Shown: piece after piece, positions 1 through 6,377 of the stretch
Position numbering within the stretch: position 1 is the first letter of the stretch
Layout: each line of letters starts with the position of its first letter
NCBI GenBank assembly: GCA_902529715.1
Contig: CABZXL010000006.1
Span: 1 to 47,009, forward strand
Direction of reading: 5' to 3'
DNA from: an uncultured Pelagibacteraceae bacterium
Lineage (GTDB): Bacteria; Pseudomonadota; Alphaproteobacteria; Pelagibacterales; Pelagibacteraceae
DNA: 47,009 bases
Notes under the pieces: generated by a model
Database searches by the model: none
Told to the model about the DNA's origin: nothing
The model's input: only the letters and a program-made list of their open reading frames with translations
Position numbers and translations under genes: made by a program

Positions 1-34
1 TTTACGTATATATCATAAGATAACAATTATCAAG

Positions 35-179
35 ATTCTCGGACTATTCTTGGACATAGAGAGATAAAGTAAAAAAATTTTACTTATTGCTCTTGTTCAA
101 TTATAAATATTAGCATAATCACTAATGAAAATAACATATGCCCTCGTGGTGAAATTGGTAGACACAAAGGACTTAAAAT
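35..179 (+). repeat. Left copy of the tRNA-Leu direct repeat (att-like)
   Basis: This 145-base block matches 1816-1960 with no gaps at a constant offset of 1781 bases; I count 13 mismatches. The last 40 bases (140-179) are identical and correspond to the 5' half of tRNA-Leu up to the anticodon loop; the homology stops at 180. The first part holds two units of an 11-base repeat around CTCGGAC (the second as CTTGGAC), then a stretch that in the right copy lies directly upstream of the tRNA. A duplicated tRNA half bounding a small segment is the classical footprint of site-specific integration at a tRNA anticodon loop. No integrase gene is visible in the window, so the mechanism is inferred. Confidence 0.75.
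140..179 (+). pseudogene. Truncated tRNA-Leu (5' half only)
   Basis: Forty bases are identical to the 5' end of the intact tRNA-Leu(UAA) at 1921-1960: acceptor 5' strand, D arm, 5' side of the anticodon stem and the loop. From 180 the sequence diverges and no variable arm, T arm or 3' acceptor strand follows, so it cannot fold as a tRNA. The upstream region is also duplicated, so the fragment may still be transcribed. Confidence 0.8.
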
Positions 180-201
180 AGTTTGAGTTGAGGAATTTCA
201 G

Positions 202-231
202 AGTCTCTAATAGTCTCAAATAGTCTTAATC
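202..231 (+). repeat. Three 10-base tandem repeats
   Basis: Three successive 10-base units read AGTCTCTAAT, AGTCTCAAAT and AGTCTTAATC. They lie just downstream of the truncated tRNA-Leu, at the left inner edge of the island. Function is unknown; accessory protein binding sites next to the recombination point are one possibility. Confidence 0.55.
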
Positions 232-301
232 CCTTATAATCCTATAACTTTTAAAATCATTGGATTATTTTTATTGGAAAATCTTAACAATTAATTTTCA
301 T

Positions 302-334
302 ATTCTCGGACCATTCTCGGACATAGAGAGATAA
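302..334 (+). repeat. CTCGGAC repeat cluster (two units)
   Basis: Two direct units of an 11-base repeat (ATTCTCGGACC, then ATTCTCGGAC) are followed by ATAGAGAGATAA. The same cluster structure is at 35-67 and, with three units, at 1806-1848. Unlike those two, this copy is not followed by tRNA-Leu sequence. The arrangement resembles short arm-type binding sites of tyrosine integrases, but that is inference. Confidence 0.6.
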
Positions 335-459
335 TATATGTTATAAACATACATTAATTATGGAGAATAACTTTTTGAGGATTAAATTTAATGATGCTGG
401 TGACGAGTCTGTTTCTCATACTATTAAAGCTTATCGTTGATGATATTGTAGAAATTTAA

Positions 460-930
460 ATGAAAAAAAAGAAACAAAAAAGATCAAAAGTAAAAGAGTT
501 TTTAAGAGGGATTAATGGAGTTAACATCATGAAAGGCTCCAATCACTATGCTGCTTATTGCAAGGTCCCTTTTAAAAGAAATTATATACATAATATAAAA
601 GAACTTCCTTGTAGCAAAAACACCATCAAACTTGCTTTAAAAAGATTAATTATAATTGGTTACCTTAAGCAAGATCATGATTGGTATTATGTAAACCAAT
701 CAAATATGGAGAAAATGTTTATTAAATTATCACAATTTCAAGACATCAAAACTCAACCGATTAGAAAGATAAAAAATAAAAAAATTATTAGTACTTATAA
801 AAAAGAAGCATTTTTGTTTAAAGATTTTGTCAAAATTTTTAGGGATTTTTATTTTAAAAAAAGGCTTTTAAGCGCTAGATGGATAAAAAAATCACTCTTG
901 GAAAAAGCCAAACTGAATATCGAATTTTGA
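460..930 (+). CDS. Hypothetical basic protein, possible winged-helix segment
   Basis: I do not recognise this 156-residue, Lys-rich protein. Residues around 52-80 (pattern SKNTIKLALKRL, then GYL and WYYVN) have the spacing of a winged-helix: a recognition-type helix followed by two short strands. That would suit a DNA-binding accessory protein of a mobile element, but the match is weak and by eye only. There is no signal peptide or membrane segment. The ATG at 460 has no clear ribosome binding site. An A7 run at 885-891 sits in the phase of a -1 slippery heptamer; reading into the other frame would give a 169-residue product whose stop overlaps the next gene's ATG at 968. The simple frame stops at 930. 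Confidence 0.5.
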   Translation: MKKKKQKRSKVKEFLRGINGVNIMKGSNHYAAYCKVPFKRNYIHNIKELPCSKNTIKLALKRLIIIGYLKQDHDWYYVNQSNMEKMFIKLSQFQDIKTQPIRKIKNKKIISTYKKEAFLFKDFVKIFRDFYFKKRLLSARWIKKSLLEKAKLNIEF

Positions 931-968
931 AACTAGAAAAGATGAAAAAAGCTATTGATAAATATTAA
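879..968 (+). CDS. Possible 29-codon frame or -1 frameshift extension
   Basis: In the frame -1 to the preceding gene an open frame runs from an ATG at 879 to the TAA at 966-968, whose last A is the first base of the MORN gene's ATG. The deduced tail is strongly helical and charged (ends KMKKAIDKY). It could be a separate 29-residue peptide coupled to the MORN gene, or the true C-terminus of the upstream protein reached by slippage or lost through an indel in the A7 run at 885-891. I cannot separate these from sequence alone. Confidence 0.3.
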   Translation: MDKKITLGKSQTEYRILKLEKMKKAIDKY

Positions 969-1792
969 TGAAAAAAAAAATAAAATATTTTAGAGAAGTA
1001 GGTTCAGCTAAAGTTGAGGGCAAATATAATGGCAGTGTTATAACTGGTTCAAATGATACATTTCTTCCTCACGGAGTAGGACTTTGTAGGTATAAAGATG
1101 GACAGATTTATAACGGGAAATGGAAAAAGGGCAAAAGAGAAGGAACAGGAAAATTAACTTGGACTAATGGTGACATTTATATTGGTCAGTGGAAAAAAGA
1201 TAAACCTAATGGAAAAGGAAAATTTTATTTTAAACAAGGATTTCAGGATAAAAATAAATCAGATACTTATGTAGGTCAGGTAAAAGATTGGTTAAGACAT
1301 GGTAAAGGAACATACACTTGGGTTAGTCAGAAAATGAAATATCAGGGTAACTGGAAAAATAATAATCGTCATGGTTATGGAAAATATAAAGAAGGTAATA
1401 GTATTTACACAGGAAATTGGAAAGATGATAAACGATGGGGTAAAGGTAAAATCACTATTAAAAAGCAACATTCCATATCAGGAACTTTCAGACATACAGA
1501 TTTAAAAGGAAAGGTTACAATGGATTTTTGGAAACCATTTCATATCACCTCTTCTACTAAAGCAAGAAAATATATTGGAAATATACACAACGAAACTTTT
1601 CAGCCACATGGGAAAGGTTATTTTATTTTGAAAGGTAAAAAGGTAGCTGTTGGAATTTGGAAAGATGGAATTTTAGATAATGGTAAAACAATTACCGAAA
1701 AAATATTTAAAATTAATGGAATACTAGTTGGTAGAAAAAGAGTTATTTATTGGAAAAAAAACTTCCCAGTAAAGACTAGATTTCTTAAATAG
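968..1792 (+). CDS. MORN-repeat protein
   Basis: This 274-residue protein is built largely of MORN units (pattern Y-x-G-x-W-x6-G-x-G). About six units lie between residues 20 and 170, for example IYNGKWKKGKREGTGKL and IYIGQWKKDKPNGKGKF, with a degenerate unit around 200-235. MORN repeats form an elongated beta-hairpin sheet used for protein or membrane contacts; no enzymatic domain is visible. There is no signal peptide, so it is probably cytoplasmic. The ATG overlaps the stop of the preceding frame (TAATG), which suggests translational coupling. It ends 13 bases before the right repeat cluster. Bacterial MORN proteins are often accessory-genome genes, which fits the island; the actual role is unknown. 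Confidence 0.8.
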   Translation: MKKKIKYFREVGSAKVEGKYNGSVITGSNDTFLPHGVGLCRYKDGQIYNGKWKKGKREGTGKLTWTNGDIYIGQWKKDKPNGKGKFYFKQGFQDKNKSDTYVGQVKDWLRHGKGTYTWVSQKMKYQGNWKNNNRHGYGKYKEGNSIYTGNWKDDKRWGKGKITIKKQHSISGTFRHTDLKGKVTMDFWKPFHITSSTKARKYIGNIHNETFQPHGKGYFILKGKKVAVGIWKDGILDNGKTITEKIFKINGILVGRKRVIYWKKNFPVKTRFLK

Positions 1793-1805
1793 GATTTTAT
1801 GGGAT

Positions 1806-1848
1806 AACTCGGACCATTCTCGGACCATTCTCGGACATAGGGAGATAA
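1806..1848 (+). repeat. CTCGGAC repeat cluster (three units)
   Basis: Three consecutive copies of an 11-base unit (CTCGGACCATT, CTCGGACCATT, CTCGGAC) are followed by ATAGGGAGATAA. It begins 13 bases after the MORN gene stop and overlaps the start of the right att-like repeat. With the clusters at 35-67 and 302-334 this gives seven units in the first 1.9 kb; I noticed none elsewhere in the window. Confidence 0.65.
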
Positions 1849-1960
1849 AATAAAAAAAATTTACTTATTAAACTTGTTCAATTATAAATATTAGCATAAA
1901 TACTCATGAAAATAACTCATGCCCTCGTGGTGAAATTGGTAGACACAAAGGACTTAAAAT
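1816..1960 (+). repeat. Right copy of the tRNA-Leu direct repeat (att-like)
   Basis: This is the partner of the repeat at 35-179, in register at an offset of 1781 bases. It contains the upstream region of tRNA-Leu, including a possible weak promoter (TTGTTC near 1874 and an A/T-rich -10 around 1895-1902), and the 5' half of the functional tRNA. The non-tRNA part carries all of the mismatches to the left copy, so the duplication is not recent or one copy arrived on the element. Confidence 0.75.
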
Positions 1961-2006
1961 CCTTGCCCTTTTGGGAGTGCCAGTTCGAGTCTGGCCGAGG
2001 GCACCA
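1921..2006 (+). tRNA. trnL(UAA): tRNA-Leu (anticodon UAA)
   Basis: The acceptor strands GCCCTCG (1921-1927) and CGAGGGC (1996-2002) pair fully, followed by discriminator A and an encoded CCA. The anticodon stem AAGGA/TCCTT closes the loop CTTAAAA, giving UAA. A long variable arm with a GCCC/GGG(A) stem marks a class II tRNA. The 5' half is duplicated at 140-179. nadK starts only five bases after the CCA end, so the two are probably on one transcript separated by tRNA 3' processing. Confidence 0.95.
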
Positions 2007-2011
2007 CAAGT

Positions 2012-2782
2012 ATGATTAAACCATTAATAATTTCTGATAAAAATATAAGATCTTTAAAGATAAAAAAATTTCTTCTCAAAAATATAAAAAAAAATAAATA
2101 TCTAAAACCAAATTTGATTATAGTAATAGGTGGTGATGGTTTCATGCTTAAAACTTTGAAAAAAAATAGGAACACGTCAAAATTATTTTATGGAATCAAT
2201 TCAGGAAATTATGGTTTTTTAATGAACAAATTTTCAATGAAAAACACAGTAAGAAATTTATCTAATGCTAAAATGATTTCTATTTCACCTTTAGATATGA
2301 AAGTAACAAATAAACAAGGCTTAACAAAGAGATCCATAGCAATCAATGAAGTTTCAATTTTGAGACAAAGTAGACAAGCAGCTTCACTATTAATTCAAAA
2401 TGGAAAAAAAATAATTATTAAAAAATTGATTTCGGATGGAGTTTTAGTATCTACACCAGCTGGAAGTACTGCATACAATTCATCAGTTCATGGTCCAATA
2501 TTAAGTTTAAACTCTAATAAACTTTCTATTTCGCCAATAAGCGCATTTAGACCGAGGAGATGGAAAGGTAAAATTGTTAGTCACAGGTCTATTGTAATAA
2601 TTAAAAACTTAAATCCAAAAAAAAGACCAATTAGTGCAGTAGCAGACAATCATGAATTTAGAAACGCAAGAAAAATTATAATTAAAACAAATTATAAAAT
2701 TAAATTTAATCTACTTTATGACGGCAACAGAAGTCTTCAAAAAAAAATAAAGATTGAACAATTAAGGAGAGAAACATCATAA
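2012..2782 (+). CDS. nadK: NAD kinase
   Basis: This 256-residue cytoplasmic enzyme phosphorylates NAD to NADP. The signature GGDG loop is at residues 40-43 (VIGGDGFMLKTL), followed by YGINSGNYGFLMN, the INE motif that contacts the substrate, and TPAGSTAYNSSVHGPIL for nucleotide binding. Length is normal for the short alphaproteobacterial type. The ATG lies five bases after the tRNA-Leu CCA end and no ribosome binding site fits into that space, so the mRNA may start at the tRNase-processed end. The next gene, rfbG, follows 14 bases downstream. Confidence 0.93.
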   Translation: MIKPLIISDKNIRSLKIKKFLLKNIKKNKYLKPNLIIVIGGDGFMLKTLKKNRNTSKLFYGINSGNYGFLMNKFSMKNTVRNLSNAKMISISPLDMKVTNKQGLTKRSIAINEVSILRQSRQAASLLIQNGKKIIIKKLISDGVLVSTPAGSTAYNSSVHGPILSLNSNKLSISPISAFRPRRWKGKIVSHRSIVIIKNLNPKKRPISAVADNHEFRNARKIIIKTNYKIKFNLLYDGNRSLQKKIKIEQLRRETS

Positions 2783-2796
2783 TTTAAAAAAATTTT

Positions 2797-3849
2797 ATGA
2801 AATTAGAATTATTGAAAAAAAAATTCACCGGAAAAAGAATTCTTATTACAGGCAATACAGGTTTCGTTGGATCATGGCTCTCTGTTTTATTGCATTTAAT
2901 GGGAGCTAAAATATTAGGTTATTCACTTAAAAAAAAAGATAAACGATTTCTATCAAATACAAGTGAATTTAAAAAAAAAATAAAAACAATTTATTCTGAC
3001 ATAAATAATTTTGATAAAAATTTGAATAAAATTAAAAAATTTAAACCTCAAATAGTTATCCATTTAGCATCCCAACCCCTAGTACTTGAATCTTATATTA
3101 ATACAAGAAAAACTTATGCTACAAATATTATGGGTACAGTAAATTTTTTTGAAACAATAAAAAAAATTAATAATATATCTAAAGTAATTGTTTTTACATC
3201 TGATAAAGTTTATAGAAATTTGGAAGGAAAAATACTTAGTGAAAAATCAAACCTTGGTGGTATTGATCCTTATAGTGCAAGTAAATCCTGCCAAGATATA
3301 ATTTCTAATTCATATAAATCTTGTTTTTTAAAAAAAAATGTTGACCTAACAATTTTGAGAGCTGGTAATATAATTGGTGGAGGAGATTGGAATTTATATA
3401 GACTTGTTCCAGATATTTTTAAATCTATAAAAAATAATAAAAAAATTATTATCAGAAATCCAAATGCAGTTAGACCTTGGCAACATATATTAGAGATTTT
3501 AAATGCATTTATTTTAATTTTGTTAAATAAAAATTCAGATAATGCAGAAATTTTTAATATTGGTCCAAATTTAAATTCTAATGTTTCGGTAATAAAATTA
3601 ATAAAATTAATAAAAAAAACAGGAAGATTTAAAAATTTAAATATTAAAATAAAAAAAAATTTAAAATATGAAAGCAAAATTTTGCGTCTTTCAAACTTAA
3701 AAGCTTCTAAAAAAATAAATTATAAAACAAAATTAAATTTAAAAGAATCAGTTAAACTAACAATAGAATGGTATAAAAACTATTTTTTAAATAGGAATAT
3801 AATTTTTAAATATACTCAAAAACAAATAACAGATTATTTTAATAAATAG
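2797..3849 (+). CDS. rfbG: CDP-glucose 4,6-dehydratase
   Basis: This is a 350-residue extended short-chain dehydrogenase. It has the NAD-binding TGNTGFVG at 18-25, the T/S-D-K region at 134-137 and the catalytic Y159-x3-K163 (DPYSASK). The phrases GFVGSWLS, RAGNIIGGGDW and NPNAVRPWQHILE are characteristic of CDP-glucose rather than dTDP-glucose dehydratases. It would make CDP-4-keto-6-deoxyglucose for a deoxysugar in surface polysaccharide. The usual partner, glucose-1-phosphate cytidylyltransferase (rfbF), is not nearby, so the gene is an orphan here. It is very A-rich with many Lys/Asn codons. Its stop is four bases from the 3' end of the convergent tRNA-Thr. Confidence 0.85.
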   Translation: MKLELLKKKFTGKRILITGNTGFVGSWLSVLLHLMGAKILGYSLKKKDKRFLSNTSEFKKKIKTIYSDINNFDKNLNKIKKFKPQIVIHLASQPLVLESYINTRKTYATNIMGTVNFFETIKKINNISKVIVFTSDKVYRNLEGKILSEKSNLGGIDPYSASKSCQDIISNSYKSCFLKKNVDLTILRAGNIIGGGDWNLYRLVPDIFKSIKNNKKIIIRNPNAVRPWQHILEILNAFILILLNKNSDNAEIFNIGPNLNSNVSVIKLIKLIKKTGRFKNLNIKIKKNLKYESKILRLSNLKASKKINYKTKLNLKESVKLTIEWYKNYFLNRNIIFKYTQKQITDYFNK

Positions 3850-3853
3850 TTTG

Positions 3854-3929
3854 TGGTGCCCCCGCACGGATTCGAACCGCGGACCTATTGATTACAAATC
3901 AATTGCTCTACCAGCTGAGCTACAAGGGC
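3854..3929 (-). tRNA. trnT(UGU): tRNA-Thr (anticodon UGU)
   Basis: On the minus strand the 76-base sequence starts GCCCTTG and ends CGGGGGC-A-CCA, with several G-U pairs in the acceptor stem. The anticodon loop is TTTGTAA, giving UGU. The T arm with GGTTCGAATCC is standard and CCA is encoded. It lies 29 bases downstream of rlmB and is probably co-transcribed with it. Confidence 0.95.
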
Positions 3930-3958
3930 TTGATGAGTATTTATTAATTTTTGATAAA

Positions 3959-4705
3959 CTATTCAAGATCTTTTTTCCATTTCATTATATGGTGAAATAC
4001 AATTGATGCACTATTAGATATATTTAAACTTTCAATATTTTGATTAATTTCTATTTTAACTGAAAAGTCTGTATATTTTTCAGTGTGCTTTTTAATACCA
4101 AAGCCTTCTGATCCAAAAAGAAGAACATTGTTTCCTTTCCAATCAACACTTGTAAAATCTTTTTTACTTTTTGAATTAAATCCATATACCCAGAAATTTT
4201 TTTCTCTCAAAAATTTTAGTGTAGTATTTATATTGGATACTTTAAAAATATTAATATGCTCCATGCATCCGCTAGCGGATTTATACATTAATTTACTCTC
4301 ATCTGGAAAATGCCTTTCTTTAACTATAATTCCATTTAAATTAAATGAGGAAGCGCTTCTAATTATTGATCCAATATTTCTTGGATCTGTAACTTGATCT
4401 AAACATACAAATGTTAAATTATTTTTTTTTTTTATAAAATCTTTTATAGTCAAATTTTCTGTATGCTCTATTTCTGCTACATACCCTTGATGCAATATGT
4501 TTTCTTTACCTGTATATTTGTCTAATTCTTTCTTGGTTTTATAATAGATTTTAATATCCTTAAGAAGATTTTGGTTTTGATTTTCCTTATGTATGTTTTT
4601 TTTACTTTCTTCAGTTAAAAAAACCCTCAAAACTTTACGACTTGTATTTTTTAAGGCTTCTGTAACAGCATGTTTTCCAACTATAAAAAATGATCTTTTA
4701 TTCAT
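3959..4705 (-). CDS. rlmB: 23S rRNA 2'-O-ribose methyltransferase, RlmB/TrmH family
   Basis: This 248-residue protein has an N-terminal substrate-binding domain (IVGKHAVTEAL) and a C-terminal SPOUT methyltransferase domain. The three SpoU motifs are present: VTDPRNIGSIIRSA, LLFGSEGFG and LNISNSASIVFHH, which form the trefoil-knot S-adenosylmethionine site. In E. coli the family member methylates G2251 of 23S rRNA. The gene is read divergently from the tRNA-Tyr/Gly/tuf transcript and precedes tRNA-Thr. Placement of rlmB next to tRNA-Tyr is common in alphaproteobacteria. Exact target nucleotide is inferred from the family. Confidence 0.9.
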   Translation of the reverse strand: MNKRSFFIVGKHAVTEALKNTSRKVLRVFLTEESKKNIHKENQNQNLLKDIKIYYKTKKELDKYTGKENILHQGYVAEIEHTENLTIKDFIKKKNNLTFVCLDQVTDPRNIGSIIRSASSFNLNGIIVKERHFPDESKLMYKSASGCMEHINIFKVSNINTTLKFLREKNFWVYGFNSKSKKDFTSVDWKGNNVLLFGSEGFGIKKHTEKYTDFSVKIEINQNIESLNISNSASIVFHHIMKWKKDLE

Positions 4706-4758
4706 AAATTTTATTGTTTTTTATACGTTTTTTTACTTATTTTCTCACTAATTCTCGT

Positions 4759-4787
4759 ATTGCATTTATGCAATAAAAATATATAAA
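4759..4787 (+). promoter_or_regulatory. Candidate promoter with 16-base palindrome before tRNA-Tyr
   Basis: A perfect inverted repeat ATTGCAT-TT-ATGCAAT (4759-4774) overlaps a weak -35 (TTGCAT, 4760-4765); a good -10 TATAAA follows at 4782-4787 with a 16-base spacer. This is the only sizeable gap ahead of the tRNA-Tyr/Gly/tuf genes, so a promoter is expected here. The palindrome could be an operator. Confidence 0.45.
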
Positions 4788-4817
4788 CCGCTTGTTGTTT
4801 AAAGCATTATTGAACAA

Positions 4818-4831
4818 GGGGACGCTTCCCC
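4818..4831 (+). other. Small GC-rich hairpin upstream of tRNA-Tyr
   Basis: GGGGA (4818-4822) pairs with TCCCC (4827-4831) around a CGCT loop, nine bases before the tRNA. It is conspicuous in such AT-rich DNA. There is no T-run after it, so it is not a canonical terminator; a processing or leader element is possible. Confidence 0.35.
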
Positions 4832-4839
4832 TGCGAAAA

Positions 4840-4925
<86 letters not shown>

Positions 4926-4967
4926 TTCAATTTTGATTTAAATAACATTGGAGTGAACTTGGGTGAT

Positions 4968-5041
4968 GCGGGTGTAGTTCAATGGTAGAACGCTAGCCTT
5001 CCAAGCTGGATGTAAGGGTTCGATTCCCTTTACCCGCTCCA
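4968..5041 (+). tRNA. trnG(UCC): tRNA-Gly (anticodon UCC)
   Basis: This is a 74-base tRNA starting GCGGGTG and ending with the matching acceptor strand, discriminator T and encoded CCA. The anticodon loop CTTCCAA gives UCC. It sits 42 bases after tRNA-Tyr and 42 bases before the tuf start codon. Confidence 0.95.
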
Positions 5042-5083
5042 AAAATTATTAATAAAAAAAAAGGAAAAAAAGGTAAAAATATA

Positions 5084-6274
5084 ATGTCGAAAGAAAAGTT
5101 TGTAAGAAATAAACCGCACTGTAACATTGGTACAATCGGTCACGTCGATCACGGTAAAACAACTTTAACGGCCGCTATAACTAAAGTTCTAGCTGAAACT
5201 GGTGGTGCGAATTTTGTTGCTTATGATCAAATAGATAAAGCTCCCGAAGAAAAAGAAAGAGGGATAACAATATCAACAGCACACGTAGAATATGAAACTG
5301 AAAAAAGACACTACGCCCATGTGGATTGCCCAGGTCACGCTGACTATGTGAAAAATATGATCACTGGTGCAGCACAAATGGATGGAGCAATATTAGTCGT
5401 TAATGCTGCTGATGGTCCAATGCCTCAAACAAGAGAGCATATTCTTTTGGCTAGACAAGTTGGTGTTCCAGCTATTGTTGTTTTTTTAAATAAAGTTGAT
5501 CAAGTTAAGGATAAAGAATTGATTGATTTAGTTGAAGAAGAAATTAAAGAATTGCTAACATCATATAAGTTTCCTGGTGACAAAACACCAATCATAAAAG
5601 GATCTGCGTTAGCTGCTGTAGAAGGAAAAGATGAGGAAATTGGAAAAAAATCAATTCTTGAACTTATGAAAGCAGTTGATGACTTTATTCCACAGCCTGA
5701 CAGACCAAAAGATAAACCTTTCTTGATGCCTGTTGAAGATGTTTTTTCAATTTCTGGAAGAGGTACAGTTGTAACTGGAAGAGTAGAGTCTGGAGTAATT
5801 AAAACTGGTGAAGAAATAGAAATAGTTGGTATTCGAGATACAAAAAAATCTGTTTGTACTGGTGTTGAAATGTTTAGAAAACTTTTAGACTCAGGAGAAG
5901 CTGGTGATAACATAGGAGCACTTTTAAGAGGTGTAGAGAGAACTGACGTTGAGAGAGGTCAAGTTTTATGTAAACCTGGCTCTGTTACACCACATACTAA
6001 ATTTGAGGCTCAAGCTTATGTTCTTAAAAAAGAAGAAGGTGGAAGACACACTCCATTCTTTACTAAGTATAGACCTCAGTTTTATTTTAGAACTACAGAT
6101 GTTACAGGTGAAGTTGAATTACCATCGGGTACAGAAATGGTTATGCCTGGTGATGATGCTAAATTTACTGTTAAATTAATTACACCGATAGCTATGAGTG
6201 AGAAATTAAATTTTGCTATTAGAGAAGGTGGAAGAACTGTAGGAGCTGGAGTAGTAACTAAGATTATAGAGTAA
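5084..6274 (+). CDS. tuf: Translation elongation factor Tu
   Basis: This 396-residue GTPase delivers aminoacyl-tRNA to the ribosome. The P-loop GHVDHGKT is at 19-26, followed by the switch/G3 motif DCPGHADY and G4 NKVD; domains 2 and 3 follow with the canonical [21 protein letters not shown] segment. The length is full. A purine-rich stretch (AAAGGAAAAAAAGG) precedes the ATG. It is the only tuf in the window and replaces the copy that many bacteria carry between fusA and rpsJ. Codons are less A/T-extreme at the start of the gene, as expected for a highly expressed gene. Confidence 0.98.
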   Translation: MSKEKFVRNKPHCNIGTIGHVDHGKTTLTAAITKVLAETGGANFVAYDQIDKAPEEKERGITISTAHVEYETEKRHYAHVDCPGHADYVKNMITGAAQMDGAILVVNAADGPMPQTREHILLARQVGVPAIVVFLNKVDQVKDKELIDLVEEEIKELLTSYKFPGDKTPIIKGSALAAVEGKDEEIGKKSILELMKAVDDFIPQPDRPKDKPFLMPVEDVFSISGRGTVVTGRVESGVIKTGEEIEIVGIRDTKKSVCTGVEMFRKLLDSGEAGDNIGALLRGVERTDVERGQVLCKPGSVTPHTKFEAQAYVLKKEEGGRHTPFFTKYRPQFYFRTTDVTGEVELPSGTEMVMPGDDAKFTVKLITPIAMSEKLNFAIREGGRTVGAGVVTKIIE

Positions 6275-6282
6275 GCTCCCAT

Positions 6283-6358
6283 AGGAGTGTAGCTCAATTG
6301 GTAGAGCGCCGGTCTCCAAAACCGGAGGTTGGGGGTTCGATTCCCTCCGCTCCTGCCA
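6283..6358 (+). tRNA. trnW(CCA): tRNA-Trp (anticodon CCA)
   Basis: This is a 76-base tRNA with acceptor AGGAGTG/CGCTCCT, an anticodon loop containing CCA (TCTCCAAAA region), discriminator G and encoded CCA. It lies eight bases after tuf and 19 bases before secE, so it is an internal tRNA of the tuf-secE-nusG transcript. Confidence 0.95.
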
Positions 6359-6377
6359 AAATAGGAGATGTTTATAT

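Larger units (their letters stand above)
180..459. other. Non-coding left part of the island
   Basis: This stretch has no convincing gene. It contains the 10-base tandem repeats, the isolated 11-base repeat cluster at 302-334, and a 26-codon open frame at 360-440 that starts with ATG, has no ribosome binding site and resembles nothing I recognise. That frame is open from 327, so it may be the tail of a decayed gene rather than a real small gene. Confidence 0.5.
180..1815. mobile_element. Small tRNA-Leu-associated genomic island
   Basis: The segment between the two att-like repeats carries only unfamiliar genes: a basic 156-residue protein and a MORN-repeat protein, plus very small open frames. 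It contrasts with the housekeeping genes that follow the intact tRNA. A further partial repeat copy at 302-334 suggests more than one insertion or rearrangement event. No integrase, transposase or phage structural gene can be seen, so this is either a decayed element, the distal end of a larger island extending left of the window, or a satellite mobilised in trans. Boundaries are set from the repeats only. Confidence 0.55.

Noticed and set aside
35..1848. CTCGGAC repeats as a CRISPR array
   Set aside because: Units are 11 bases, tandem without unique spacers, in three dispersed clusters, and no cas genes are present.
4083..4397. 104-codon plus-strand frame opposite rlmB
   Set aside because: The SPOUT motifs on the minus strand are unambiguous, and the plus-strand product has no protein-like pattern.
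4818..4831. GC-rich hairpin before tRNA-Tyr as an intrinsic terminator of an upstream gene
   Set aside because: The upstream gene rlmB is read in the opposite direction and no T-run follows the stem.
5500..5913. 137-codon antisense frame inside tuf, and similar ones in rpoB (11614-12027) and elsewhere
   Set aside because: These mirror conserved codons of the sense gene; no ribosome binding site, no domain, and they are explained by low stop-codon density opposite conserved genes.
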